Shown here: one piece after another, positions 32,346-42,855 of the stretch
Layout: each line of letters opens with the position of its first letter
How positions within the stretch are numbered: position 1 is the stretch's first letter
Source of the DNA: Micrasema longulum
Taxonomy: Eukaryota > Arthropoda > Insecta > Trichoptera > Brachycentridae
Assembly (NCBI GenBank): GCA_022494885.1
Contig: JAGVSM010003641.1
Location: 1 to 64,000 of the forward strand
Direction: 5' to 3'
DNA length: 64,000 bases
The notes under the pieces: generated by a model
Told to the model about the DNA's origin: nothing
Databases searched by the model: none
What the model saw: the letters and a program-made list of their open reading frames with translations, nothing else
Translations under genes and position numbers: made by a program

Positions 32346-33229
32346 CACTATATACATTTTATTTTCCTCAGTGATGCCTCGATCTTGCCAAAAATTTATT
32401 AATTACTATAAAGTGCTAATGAGGCATTTTTTTCAGTTTATTTTTAATTTGAAGATTTTTGTTATTTTTATATATTAATAATAATAAACTCGGACTTCTC
32501 TCGGTAAGTTTTGTATGTAATGACAGTCTGTGCAAGTATGTCTATTATTCTAGGTCTGTATCTGTGCTGCGTATGTATGTATATGTCATACCCCAAGGCT
32601 TTTCCTAATCAGGAAAGTGACAGACGTTTTAAATTGGAACATTTTCCTCCGAGAAAATTGCTGGAATAAGAAGAGTACATTTGAAAACGGTATTTTTGTA
32701 TTTAAATTTCAATGCAAAATGATTTTAGGATTCTTAGAAAATGTCTATTGTTATTTTTATTTAATTTTGAATGTTTATGTTCTTAAATAGAAAAAAAAAC
32801 AAATTGAGTTGAGATAAGCGTTTATAAAAAAATATTCACTTGGCGACAAAAACGGTTAGCTGTTTTTTTTTTCATAGTCTTTATTCAATAAAATATACGC
32901 ATTATTACAATGTTAATACATAATAAAGAAAATCAAAGTATAAAAATATATTTTGTTCCGATAAACTATTCGATAAAAGTTTGTCATTGGGTGCTCAGAC
33001 ATTAGTTTTAATTAATAATCAAATACATTTTTTGTTTTTATTTTTTCCCATAAAAATAACCCACTTTTTAAATTATTTTTTTATGTTTATTTATTATTTT
33101 TAAAAACCCGTCAGGGTTATATAAGAAATGTTATAAGGTCCAGTCATATTATGTCTCGTCTAGTTCATGTAGTGGTTTTTCAGGTTGATTTTTAATTTAT
33201 CTCTAGACTACAGAATAGTGAACAAATTA
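32346..33229. other. No gene recognised
   Basis: AT-rich; no motif noticed. Confidence 0.4.
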
Positions 33230-33395
33230 ACTACTACATGGACATGTCAAAAGTAGGAATAATCGGCGTGCGTGAATGTAGAGGAAACGAGGTCTGTATG
33301 CCAAGATAGAGTGTTATGGCGTTCTATCCTCTCTGCCAACCCCTACGGGGAAACGGCGTGATGGTTTGTTTGTTTTTTGAACAACACGACTTTGT
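33230..33395 (+). mobile_element. LINE A 3' end
   Basis: CATGGACATGTCAAAAGTAGG, split here as GACATGTCAAAAGTAGG, then AATCGGCGTGCGTG, GAGTGTTATGGCGTTC, CCAACCCCTACGGGGAAAC, GGCGTGATGG and a TTTGTTTG tail. 5'-truncated to about 150 bases. Confidence 0.8.
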
Positions 33396-33710
33396 TAAAT
33401 TTATCGAATTTACTTACTCTGGAAAATCGAAGGTAAAAGTTTTTTTTTTCCAATGTCAAAACATTTATTCAAAATTCAGACGGGATCAAACCCTGGATTT
33501 AATAAATATTAAAAATACCAAACTCAGTAGAATGAGACAAAAATACTCACAAATAGACATTTTCACCCTCCCCAAACCAACTATCTTTGTCACTCACCTA
33601 TACAGCGTATACCCAGACTAGGGAATGAATGTACCTCTGATATCGACATTTTTAACTCGAGTCTCTGTGAATTTTAATCATCTCTGTATAAATAATTTAT
33701 GATGTTCTAT
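33396..33710. other. Unrecognised open stretch
   Basis: Plus frame through 33621 reads TLDLINIKNTKLSRMRQKYS and IDIFTLPKPTIFVTHLYSVY. No family recognised; it may be the end of another retroelement ORF. Confidence 0.3.
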
Positions 33711-33714
33711 TATA

Positions 33715-34890
33715 AAGGATGACTAAAAAACAACATGATTTTTTTTTATTCAAACCCATACTGTAGTTGAATGAGTTTTCTTTTCAATGTAAATTGAAAA
33801 TGGAAAAAATATGGACACGGAGGCTAAGTGTGGACCACAACATTCGAATATATGCCCGCCTTGGGGGATTTTTTTGGAAATGTTCACCCTTTTCACGAAA
33901 TTTTCGATCTCATTTTGACATACCATAACTGTGGATGAATTTCGTCAACAACTCGTCGAATTTCCGTTGTGAGCTCCCGAATTGTCTGAAATGCCCACCA
34001 TGTACCTTCAGAAACCCCCAAAGAAAAAAATCTAGAGGCATCAGATCACACGATCTTGGTAGCCAGTTCACTTCTCCCCACCGCGAGATAACTCATTTTG
34101 GAAATTTCGTCTGCAAAAATGCATTCTTTCTGCCACAGTGTGGCAGGTTGCATCATCTCGTTGAAACGAAATGTCATCAACATCGATTTCATCCAACGCA
34201 GGCCACAAAAAAATAGTTAACATGTCGCGATAATGAAGACCATTGACGGTAACTGCATTGCCGGCGGGATCCTCAAAAAAATACGGGCTAATGATTCTGC
34301 CAGTCCAAAATCTACACCACACGGTCACACATGGTGGGTGCATAGGCTGCCGATGGATCATTCGTGGGTTTTCGGTCGCCTAAATTCGACTATTTTGTTT
34401 ATTGACGTACCCATGTTGGAAGTCCGCCTCATCAATAAAGACAATTTTCTTGAAAAAATCACCATCGACTCGTTGATGCTCCATTATTCAATTGACAAAT
34501 ATTGCGCTGCGCATGGTCCGTTGGTTTTAGATGTTGTGTCAATTGAATCTTGTAAGCTTGCATGTGCAAGTCTTTAGTCAAAATTCGTTGCAAAGATCTT
34601 CTATAGACGTTTAATTGTTGATTATGATGATGAATGTAGGTGGATTTGAGTTTGCGTACACTTTCTCTAACTGCCGCAATGTTTTCAAGCGATCGACTCT
34701 CACGAGGACGGCCATCTGCTTAAACATCCTGAACGGAGCTAAGAGTTTCAAATTTATTAATTAAATTCTCCACAAAATCAGCGGCTTGAGATGGTGCATA
34801 ATGATAACCGAAAAATTTGCGACATTTTAGACCTGTTTCTGGAAAGTTCTCACTAATTCCGTGGTTAATTTTCACAATTTCTATGCGTTA
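33715..34890 (-). pseudogene. Mariner-like (Tc1/mariner) transposase, decayed
   Basis: Minus strand, several frameshifts and stops. From the right: KCRKFFGYHYAPSQAADFVE and FVENLINKF, then ADGRPRESRSLENIAAVRES (linker, GRPR), SLQRILTKDLHMQAYKIQL, TQHLKPTDHAQR, FFKKIVFIDEADFQHGYVN, VTVWCRFWTGRIISPYFFED, GNAVTVNGLHYRD, DVDDISFQRDDATCHT and a late CDLMPLDFFLW-like segment. The D of FIDEADF, the D of QRDDATCHT and the D of PLDFF fit the DDE/DDD triad of the mariner superfamily, and this subtype is the one often annotated in insects next to DUF4817-like proteins. The longest intact frame is 34068-34361. It is not functional. Terminal inverted repeats were not identified with confidence. Confidence 0.85.
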
Positions 34891-34896
34891 CTCTTG

Positions 34897-35262
34897 AATT
34901 CCCACGCGGATGCGGGGTGAGAAATAGTGGGAGGCGAAATCCTAGGGCTTCTATGATATAGTGGTCTGTATTTTAAATTAAAATATAAATAAATAAATAT
35001 CCTTGAGATGCGGTATGCAATGTCAATCAGTCATAACCCCAAGAAATGAAATGGACCAAGAATGGAAGCCACTAACCTTCGTTCTTGATGGAATTGCGGT
35101 AGCCCAACTGGTCGATTGCGAGCGGCTCCAACACTAAGACAGGCCCCCGATCTGGAGTTAAACACTGGTGGTTGGTGGAAACAAAATCTACGATGCGGCA
35201 CACGTTTAACAAAATTAAATATACGACACGAGGTCTTGCTGTGGCAGGTTATCAAATAATAC
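34897..35262 (-). repeat. Dispersed repeat G, copy 2
   Basis: Inverse orientation to copy 1 at 11921. Its hairpin end (TTCCCACGCGGATGCGGGG) lies within about 10-40 bases of the transposase remnant. An open frame at 35031-35255 on the minus strand is not conserved in copy 1. Confidence 0.7.
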
Positions 35263-35930
35263 TAAAGGTAAGAAGTAAACAGTTGTTGTGGGTAAAAAGG
35301 ATGTTGACGTGTGACAATAATCGACAAATGCACACCCTCATAATTCGCAAACAATTCTTAACCTCAAATTTTGCTGATGTCAACTGCAAAATATACGCGT
35401 TCCACGTTTGACATAACGAAAGTTATTGGAAATTCAAAATTCAAGTAGGTTTTGAGATATCTAATATTTACGAATATTTTGCAAAAGCCACATATTCTAA
35501 CGAACTTATTTTACATACATAATATTATTACAACTTTTTAAAATATATTTAATATGCTGACAAACATATACATAAACATTTTTCTTGTTATTTTTATTTT
35601 TATTATTGTCCTATGTATCAATAATAATAATTATAACAATAATCATGGTTTATTAACAAAAATACATTTTTTTATCTACTATATTCCCACTTAGGTAATA
35701 GATTTCTTTGGATCATGTCTAGTCTGCCTAACTAGGTACAACCTGTTTTAAGTCAACGCTTTTATATTTTATTTAATTATTTTTTATTAATCTTTTTATA
35801 CATAACGTTAATTGTACATTGCCGGGCTTATTGCCAAATTAAAAATTCTTTTAACCCATCAATAAAATAAAAGTTTTATATTATTTAGGTTAAAGCATTA
35901 ACATTGTGGTCAAAAATTTTAAATGATGTT
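35263..35930. other. No gene recognised
   Basis: AT-rich; nothing recognised. Confidence 0.4.
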
Positions 35931-36130
35931 AGTAAATATTAGAATGTAACCACTTACCAACTTGTTAAGTCTGCTGGTTTTGAGACATACCCACCTCTTC
36001 GTCAGGACACTCACTACACAGTGTACTACACGTGTAGTGAGTATCCTGTTGAAGAGACGTATACGTCTCGAAACCGGTAGATTAAAAAATAGGTAAATGG
36101 TTTTGTATTAATATTTACTAACATTAGTGA
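35931..36130. mobile_element. PLE family 2 terminal repeats in inverted pair
   Basis: Two hammerhead-like units face each other. Minus strand: CCTGACGAAGAGG (CTGACGA at 35999-36005), then TCTCAAAACCAGC. Plus strand: CCTGTTGAAGAGACG (from 36045), GTATACGTCTCGAAACCGGTA. Outer arms are complementary (ATGTTAGTAAATATTA against AATATTTACTAACATTAG), and an inner hairpin is CACTACACG/CGTGTAGTG. The plus unit has a perfect GAGACG/CGTCTC stem II and GAAACCGGTA, but CTGTTGA instead of CTGANGA. Confidence 0.6.
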
Positions 36131-36339
36131 AAAGTTTTATTTTTATATTTCAAGTTGCAAAACATATTTAATAAAAAATAAAAATATAAACGCTTAAGAT
36201 GTATAAAAATATAAATATCTGTATTTGCATATAAATTATCTTAAACCAATACTCTTACTCAATGGGAAAAAGGAAAAAGAAGAGCAAAGAAGATATAAGG
36301 AGCGATTAAGGAACAGAGAGGAGATGTTTCTTCAGACGA
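36131..36339. other. No gene recognised
   Basis: AT-rich spacer between the PLE palindrome and the LINE tail. Confidence 0.3.
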
Positions 36340-36620
36340 CACTAAGATACTGTAGTAACATCTTTGATGGTGAATAGGGCAAGATTCCACAGTCGAGCCA
36401 CATGGACACTATATAAGTTAGAGAAGAAAGATGAATTGTAGATGGGTATTAAGAGAGTCCTTTGAGAATTAGAACGAAGAGTTAAACCATGAAATTTTAT
36501 CACGCTTATACATTGAAATTTTTCACGGAGGTATATAGGAGCGTTAGGACTACAAAGTACATTGAACAGAAGTGAGAAGGAGTGATAGTCTCTCCGCTGT
36601 CTAATTTTGAACCATTTTAT
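36340..36620 (-). mobile_element. LINE B-related C-terminus
   Basis: Minus strand reads NAPIYLREKFQCISV, HGLTLRSNSQRTLLIPIYNS, SFFSNLYSVHVARLWNLALF, with frameshifts. It parallels LINE B at 52130-52310 (HGLSLRSSNERTLLIPCHRS, VAARLWNNLP), so it is a diverged relative with a different 3' UTR. Confidence 0.65.
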
Positions 36621-37282
36621 ATCGATTTTTATTTTTTGAAACCTAACTAATTATATTTTATTTTGTTAAAGGCAATTGTGCCGTATAATAAATAAACGAA
36701 TGAAAATAAATGATGTACTGTTTATAAAATGTTTATTTATTTATTTATATACAAAAACAGTACTTAAAACGAAATGCATAGCCAGTTGAGCTTTTGCAGG
36801 AAATTTTACAATGTTTGAAACTATTCGGAAGACTAATAGACGAATTCGTGAAGTAAGTTAGAGGTACATTTGCAAACTGTTCCAAAGTTTGCTAGTCGGA
36901 ATCACGCACGTACGAGTACTAGTACACGGCGTAGATGGCTTGCACCATCGCCACTTGCGCTAAAAAGTATTTTACCAGAAATGCACTTTGGCTTCGTTGC
37001 AATTCGAGCAACATTTTAATATCAAAATGAAATTTAAAGTGTTTTCATAGTTGAGATATAAATTTATGTGAATTACCACCCCTCCGCATTTTGTTCAAAT
37101 TGAATATGGATAAAATACTTATTTGAATATTATTTATGGTTAAGTTCTCAGAGTAATAATTCACTAGAGAAGCCCTTTGGCTCTATTGCGTAGAACAAAA
37201 GCGTTAAAAAAAATTGGTTTGGGTTTTAGTTAGGTTTTTAGTTTAACAACAAACGTGTAACCGACGGGTTTTCGCTTGCGAT

Positions 37283-37547
37283 AGAACGTAGTTATGTAGA
37301 AAGCAGCAAGCCATAAAAAAGTGAAACTGAGAAAATAGCACTTTTGTAAAAAGAGTGAATAATCAAATCCACATAACAGTTGGATGTTATTGACTTTAAT
37401 AAATGATAAACAATGAATACATTAGATTTTTTTAATATTACAAACAAGAATCTACAGAACATAGAATTGACTTTACTGCACCCGATAACATCAATATCAA
37501 GTTTTTTCAAAATTGTGGACTTTGCTGCTTTCTGCATAACTACGTTT
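37283..37547. mobile_element. MITE J, copy 2, internally deleted (265 bp)
   Basis: Ends GAACGTAGTTATGTAGAAAG and TTTCTGCATAACTACGTTT are inverted repeats. Next to them AGTGAAACTGAGAAAATAGC and the core CACCCGATAACATCAATATC match copy 1 in reverse; about 165 bases of the middle are gone. Confidence 0.8.
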
Positions 37548-38094
37548 AATTCTCGATCCGAGTACCTATGGCCTGTTGTATTTATTTTATTTTGATTTAT
37601 TATAATTAACAAACAATACATATTATATAATAATCACAATTTGTTATGTATAGATATTGTTCATCAATTATCTGAACACAGCATGCACAGATAAAGAAAA
37701 AAAAAGTTTATGATTGACTTTTTTCTAATTGGCTAGCTTAATTGAATTCTATGATTATTATGAAAGTTATTTCAATAAATTATTACTAACAGGTTTTAAC
37801 AAATTATTTTGCCTTAATAACAACATAAGGGACAATTTGATTTAATAAATTGTATTTTCCTATAATTATTTCATGTATCGTTAAATATATCAATATCAGC
37901 ATTACTTTCTACATAATTTTATAATCTTGACATACGTGAAAATGCATTAAAGTACGCCATATCATTATTAGAAGTTTGAAAATAAAATGTAATATGTAGC
38001 TAAATTCCTCGTTAATACAATCATCGAATTACTTTTCTCCGTATGGGCGACTCTAGCCAGTAGCGTGTTATTACTTTAAGCTTAAATCATTAAG
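37548..38094. other. No gene recognised
   Basis: AT-rich; nothing recognised. Confidence 0.4.
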
Positions 38095-38575
38095 AATATT
38101 TTGAGTCTGTCCAAATTTTTGGAGACAAGGACTGAATTCAACCCCCTCGGCAATTAATACTATTACGACGGAGATGAAGAACATTTAAAAGAAGAAAATA
38201 TAGGATTTTGGACATTTACATGGCTTATGGCCTGTCGTTGGCTAGTTTAAGTGGCCAATTTACACACTGAGTACCATTTACCATTCTGTTTATATATGAA
38301 CATCTATATTCCTTACATTCTTTTACCTGTTGATGTTTTTTAAGTCAAAGAGCTGAAACCTTCATTGATGCGAGTAAGATTCATCCGACTGAATTATATC
38401 AACAGATGGAAGAGTTGAAGAAATAAAAATGTTCATATTTAAGCAGAATTGTGAATGTCATACAGTAGGTAAAAAATGCCTTTACTTCCATATTCTCGTC
38501 TCATGTGCCTCTCTCTGTTGTAATAAATTTTAATTTTAATAACTCCATCTAAAGGAGCCAAACCTTGTCTTGACT
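38095..38575. repeat. Foldback family E, both arms, diverged
   Basis: Left arm: TTTTGAGTCTGTCCAAAT, CCCCCTCGGCAATTAATAC, GGCTTATGGCCTGTCG, ATTTACACACTGAGTACC. Loop: GAGCTGAAACCTTCATTG, GATTCATCCGACTGAA. Right arm: AACAGATGGAAGAGTTG, AGCAGAATTGTGAATG, CTTCCATATTC, CTCTCTGTTGTAATAAA. Arms are now only partly complementary. Confidence 0.7.
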
Positions 38576-39294
38576 ATTTTGATTTACTTCCCTAATAATT
38601 AATATCAGACAAAGCCTCCGTGAAACGTGGCCGGGTTCAGCTAGTACTTTATAAAACGATACAATAATCTATAAATTGTTTGTCCATAGTGACATTATTT
38701 AAAAAAAAGCCTCCTTAAGGACCGAAAAAAATTGAATAAACAGGATGAGGGTATTTTCAAATCTGTATTGATGCATATTTTATAAGAGTTTTAGCCGAAA
38801 GAAAATGCAGGTGATACTCACTTAAACCTTGCACGTGTCACAGCTTAGTGTGACGGGAGTTTGATGAGAGGGATTTAAAACCCTCTTGTGAAAAGTCTTC
38901 GTTCCTTTGTTTCTTCGAATTTTCCAACCTTACTTGTGAAAAATGTTACAACGTGCAGACATTTTTTAAAAATAAAGAAAAAAAAGTAAGACAAAAGACC
39001 AAGACAAAATTAGCACACAAGAAAAAAAAACCTTTTAAAGAAATAATGTTAATAATATTTTGAATAATGGAAGATTTCGAAAAAAAACTTTGTGAAAAAT
39101 TAAATAAAAATTCGTTTTCTATTTTCTTTAGACACGCATCGAATTTAATTGATAAGTGATTTAATTTTTTAGATTTTTTCTGCAGTTCAGATGCGCTATG
39201 AGGTTCTCCGGGTTATTAAAACTTTCATAATATGGACCCCTTTGATTGTAATAAAATGACTTTCGAAATCCGACCTATAAAATTGTTTTTTTTA
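38576..39294. other. No gene recognised
   Basis: 38605-38648 (GCCTCCGTGAAACGTGGCC, GGGTTCAGCTAGTAC) resembles the terminal sequence of widespread insect repeats that end in GCTAGT. The rest is AT-rich. Confidence 0.35.
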
Positions 39295-39475
39295 TTATAA
39301 ATATTTGAGTTCTTATGATTAACCCAAATATTTAATTTTGAGGACCATTTTCAACGAGTTGTAAATAACTCACTATTAGAAAATGGGAATCGAGTTGGAG
39401 TAGAGTGGGATTGGAACCACGGACCTTTGTTCCGTGAGTCCGAGACACTAACCACAGGACCACAACCCGATTCAA
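39295..39475 (-). mobile_element. SINE D, good copy
   Basis: AGTTCTTATGATTAACCCAA, CCATTTTCAACGAGTTG, AACTCACTATTAGAAAATGG, GTTGGAGTAGAGTGGG, then a head with GGAACCACGGACC and ACCACAGGACCACAACCCG. Confidence 0.8.
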
Positions 39476-39625
39476 AATTAGTACTTAATGCTAGTATTTA
39501 AGTCTTTGAAGATATTTCACCTAGTTTATGTTCGTTTACGTACTCTACTCTATTTGATTATTACTCTTACAATGTCTTAATTTTGCAATTTCATAATATT
39601 TACAAATACTATTATTCTCATTCTT

Positions 39626-39830
39626 AGAGGGAGAGGTCAGTACTATGCAATTTCCTGACGTCACTGCGACCTGTGAAGATCCATTTTGACGGGTCCTCGT
39701 GAATAGCTCTCGCCCTCCAAGCCCAGCTCTATAGAAAGTCGGACTTTTGTGTGGAAGGCGAGAGTTTACATTTTGCTAGATCTCCCTCTTCAAGTCCAGA
39801 TTCGTAAAGTATCGGGCTTTTAAGTAGAGT
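39626..39830 (-). mobile_element. LINE family L 3' end and linked repeat
   Basis: GAGAGGTCAGTACTATGC, CCTGACGTCACTGCGACC, TGACGGGTCCTCGTG and CTCTCGCCCTCCAAGC match the L 3' end. GTGTGGAAGGCGAGAGTTTAC and AGATCTCCCTCTTC extend into the flank also seen near 9380. Confidence 0.6.
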
Positions 39831-40244
39831 GTATATTAAAAATATTAACTTATGCACTATAATATCTCAAGACAAAATTGATACTTATTCAAAAACTTGT
39901 TTATTTATTTCGACGGCTTACGCCTTTCACAAAGTATAAAATAATATTGAAAACCAATTATAATAAAACAAAAACCTGAACACAGAAAAAAAATATAGAT
40001 ACCTACATGAAATAAAATCAGCAGAAAATAAAGAAATAACAAAGAAAAATTAAATAAGAAATTAGAACATAGGTATGCAGCAAATTAACGATAAATTTAG
40101 GGTTTAAATAAAAAATTATTGAAGTAACAGAGGCGATGTATCATAGCACAAACAGTAAAACAAGTATAACATCAAGTACATTTTTGTAATTTAGAAAAGA
40201 AGAAATTAAAAAGTAATGATTTTAATTAGTATAAAGCTGTTTAA
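39831..40244. other. AT-rich, possible LINE 3' UTR
   Basis: TTTATTTCGACGGCTTACGC near 39905 has the look of a reversed LINE 3' end (T-run then GC-rich word); no coding part adjoins it. Confidence 0.3.
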
Positions 40245-40780
40245 ATTCATTTCAACAGAGAGGGAAATTTTTTGAGAAGGGGATATGGAAGTCTAGACAT
40301 TTACAGGGCTTATGACCTGTCATTGGCTGGTTTAAGTGGCCACTTTACACACTGTGTAACATTCACCATTCTGCCCATGTTTAAACATCCCCATTACCTC
40401 AAATCTTGCCTAGTAGGTGATTTGGTTCAGCCGGATGAATCTCACCCACGTGATAAAGGTTTCAGCTCTTTTACTTCACAAAAGTCAGCAGATGGAAGAG
40501 TTGAGGAAATTGGATGTTCAAACATAGGCAGAATGGTGAATGTACACAGTGTGTAAAGTGGCCACTTAAACCAGCCAATGACAGGTCATAAGCCCTGTAA
40601 ATGCCTAGACAGGTCATAAGCCCTGTAAATGCCTAGACTTCCATATCCCTTTCTCAAAAATTTTCCCTCTCTGTTAAAATAAATTTAAATATGAACAACT
40701 CCCTAGGGAGGAAATCTAGCCAGTCTGCAAGCATTTGGACATAATCAAACATTGTTGAGTATAAAGATGAATGAAATAAA
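40245..40780. repeat. Foldback family E, best two-armed copy
   Basis: Left arm 40250-40385: CAACAGAGAGGG, GATATGGAAGTCTAGACAT, TACAGGGCTTATGACCTGTC, GTTTAAGTGGCCACTTTAC, ACACTGTGTAACATTC, CATTCTGCCCATGTTTAAAC. Right arm 40500-40680 is its reverse complement. Loop about 110 bases with GCCTAGTAGGTG, GGATGAATCTCACCCACGTG, AAAGGTTTCAGCTCTTTTAC. The terminal part continues as CTCCCTAGGGAGGAAATC and AGTCTGCAAGCATTTGGAC. A 31-base piece (AGGTCATAAGCCCTGTAAAT...) is tandemly duplicated at 40580-40640. A 94-codon frame crosses the arms but is a by-product of the palindrome. Confidence 0.85.
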
Positions 40781-41089
40781 TCTAAGTTTCCATGTTTGTT
40801 TGCTAACATGTGGAACCGTAGAAAAGGTGAGTATTTGGCATAGTTTGAACTATGCAAATCAACAGCAAAATAAGTATTTTGTCTCGCCCCACGCTGTCTC
40901 ACATAAAAATTCACACAATTTAAAAATTCGGGACGTCAAGAACATTATTTAATAACTTCAAAAGCAGCATTAAATCTGAAATTTCCCTTTTATCACTAAT
41001 GCATAATAATTTAAACTGCTTCATTAAACTGCAACTGCTGTGGCCAGACTACAAAAATATAGTCTACATACCCCAGCCTCACTTTGTGT
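40781..41089. other. Unassigned DNA before the PLE
   Basis: Possibly decayed PLE coding sequence; the plus strand near 41040-41090 reads GPDYKNIVYIPQPHFVYN in one frame, but no RT motif was seen. Confidence 0.3.
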
Positions 41090-41695
41090 ACAATGCTGTA
41101 TCTTCAAATCTTTTAATGAAGAAATTTCCTATCACTGGACACAGAAGCTGTTTATAAACTAAGTTGCCAAGGATGTGATAAAGTGTACATAGGACAAACA
41201 GGGCGCACAGCAGAGAAAAGAATTGACAAACATAAAAGAGCGTGTAAACTTGGGCATCCTGACAAATCTGCAATAGCGGAACACTTTATAGACACCGGTC
41301 ATTATTTCGCCTTCGAACCGAAAATTTAACATAAACCCAGTAATTGCAGTGTACGAATAATATAAGAGGCAATCGACATACACAGACACCCAAATAACAT
41401 AAATAAAGACGGCGGGCTTAAATTAAACTCAACGTGGTTCCGAGCACTATATACTGGAATATCAAAAATGAATATAAATGTGCCTACTGCCGACTGTGAC
41501 ACGGTACAGATTACTAGTACTTAAACAGGTCATTTTTTCTACAAAGCACTCAGATTACCCTGAAGATGGCTCCTGCAGTGGTAGCCGAAACGTCGGAACA
41601 AATCCAACACACACTGTATCACCCAAAAAAGAAACATATTGATAACAGTGACCGTGAAAACCTTCGCACCTATTTAACTCATATATCTTATTTGC
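41090..41695 (+). mobile_element. Penelope-like element family 1: GIY-YIG end and terminal repeat
   Basis: Reads VYKLSCQGCDKVYIGQTGR, TAEKRIDKHKRACKLGHP, SAIAEHFIDTGHYF, then after two stops EAIDIHRHPNNINKDGG, LKLNSTWFRALYTG and INVPTADCDTVQITST. The VYIGQTGR word and the CxxC before it, the later NNINKDGG and the W mark the GIY-YIG endonuclease that sits at the C-terminus of Penelope-like retroelements. The RT domain is missing, so the copy is 5'-truncated, and stops after EPKI make it non-functional. The 3' part (41545-41690) is the terminal repeat with the hammerhead-like motif and the words CCAACACACA, GATAACAGTGACCGTGAAAA. Confidence 0.85.
41560..41594 (+). ncRNA. Hammerhead-ribozyme-like core, PLE family 1
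   Basis: CTGAAGA (41560-41566, fits CTGANGA), then T, GGCT (41568-41571) pairing with AGCC (41583-41586) over loop CCTGCAGTGGT, then GAAA (41587-41590) and CGTC (41591-41594); predicted cleavage after C41594. Helix III is only ACGT, a loopless palindrome, so it can form only between two copies. Minimal dimer-type hammerheads have been reported for metazoan PLEs (Cervera and De la Pena). All core bases are present here, with one extra T before stem II. Confidence 0.65.
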
Positions 41696-42433
41696 ATTCA
41701 ATTATCCATTCTTCTCTCAAGTACCATCTTGCACGATTTCGTCCAATATATTAGGGTCAGGTTTACTGTATCATTGATAAACAAAGGTTAGATAACACAG
41801 GTTACAACAGGTAAAAGGTTAACGGTTAAAGATAACTTTGATGAAATAATAATAAAATAACGTTACGAAGTGATAAAAAGAACCTTTTCTCTGATGACCG
41901 CAAACAGTTTTTTGTTAAATTATCTACCTATTTTATTAAAATATATGTAAATTATTTATTGAATATTTTCTTTTTATGAAATGACGTTTTTTTTATTTTT
42001 ATTATTTTTTTATTTATAAATCATATAACACAAAGTATTTTACAAGTATAATACGTTGAATTGCATTCCCAGGAGTTACAACAACTCAATTCGGGACATA
42101 AATAATATTAAATTTTAGAAAAAAACACATTGAGAACAACAAAGAAACAAAGCCAGTTTAGCGTCTTTATAACTAAATATAGCACAACAACGTATACGCC
42201 AAAAACCTTTCGAATCATAAAATGATTAAAGATATAATTTAAAAAAAATAGAATTTTAAGATTTTTTATTGCGAAGAATCACGATTCGAAGCGAAGAATC
42301 GTGAGATTTTCGTCAAAATGCTACCTTTTTGCTTATGAGGCCAGAATAAGTCGAATCCAAGAAAAAACAATATTGTATTGCCGTTTAAGCGCTACTTAAT
42401 AGTTTAACTACACATTAAAATGACATTCAATAG
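41696..42433. other. No gene recognised
   Basis: AT-rich. The words at 42072-42100 match the LINE-UTR-like piece at 19150. Confidence 0.35.
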
Positions 42434-42475
42434 CAGGGGTCTCAAAACTACGACCTGCGGGCCAAATTGCTGGAA
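42434..42475 (+). other. Possible hAT transposon terminus
   Basis: CAGGGGTCTCAAAACTACG followed by CCTGCGGGCCAAATTGC resembles the CAGGGGT...GCGGCCC... ends of hAT elements. Only one end was found. Confidence 0.35.
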
Positions 42476-42689
42476 GTTTGAGGTCTGTCTTGGGATACAC
42501 AATAAAATATATTTACAGTCATATAAAAATACTTCCTTTTAAAGTAATACCTATGCATGATATCACAAACACCATGTTAAACATTTGAAATTTGAATTTG
42601 AATTGAAAATTGAATTGATAAGATGAAAAGAGACAGTGATTATTAGGCGATCATTTCCCAACCTCAGGTTACTACGCAGTGACTTGAGC

Positions 42690-42855
42690 GATTTCAGTGG
42701 TGCATAGAGCACTGCATTGTAGCATACTCAAAAGTAGCGTGTCTTGTTCATTGTATACACATAGGCAAGATTGTCAGTTTTACGCTTCAGGTACCAATCC
42801 AGAAACAGTAAAATATTGCAGTGTTAAACCGCCTTTAAAAATGTTCATTTTAAAT
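42690..42855 (-). mobile_element. SINE B body, minus
   Basis: GTGGTGCATAGAGCACTGCA, GTTTTACGCTTCAGGTACC, AATCCAGAAACAG, GTAAAATATTGCAGTG, CCTTTAAAAATG. Head missing on the right. Confidence 0.65.

Noticed and set aside
34233..34577. Plus-strand frames of 93 and 114 codons at 33935-34577
   Set aside because: They are antisense to the mariner-like transposase remnant, whose minus-strand motifs are specific.
37413..37621. Frames of 60 and 109 codons over 37292-37621
   Set aside because: They lie mostly inside MITE J, whose other copies have stops in these frames.
40272..40556. 94-codon frame in the foldback element, similar to the frame at 45673-45870 on the other strand
   Set aside because: The similarity is caused by both frames reading the same palindromic repeat; other copies have stops, and the frame runs through both arms.
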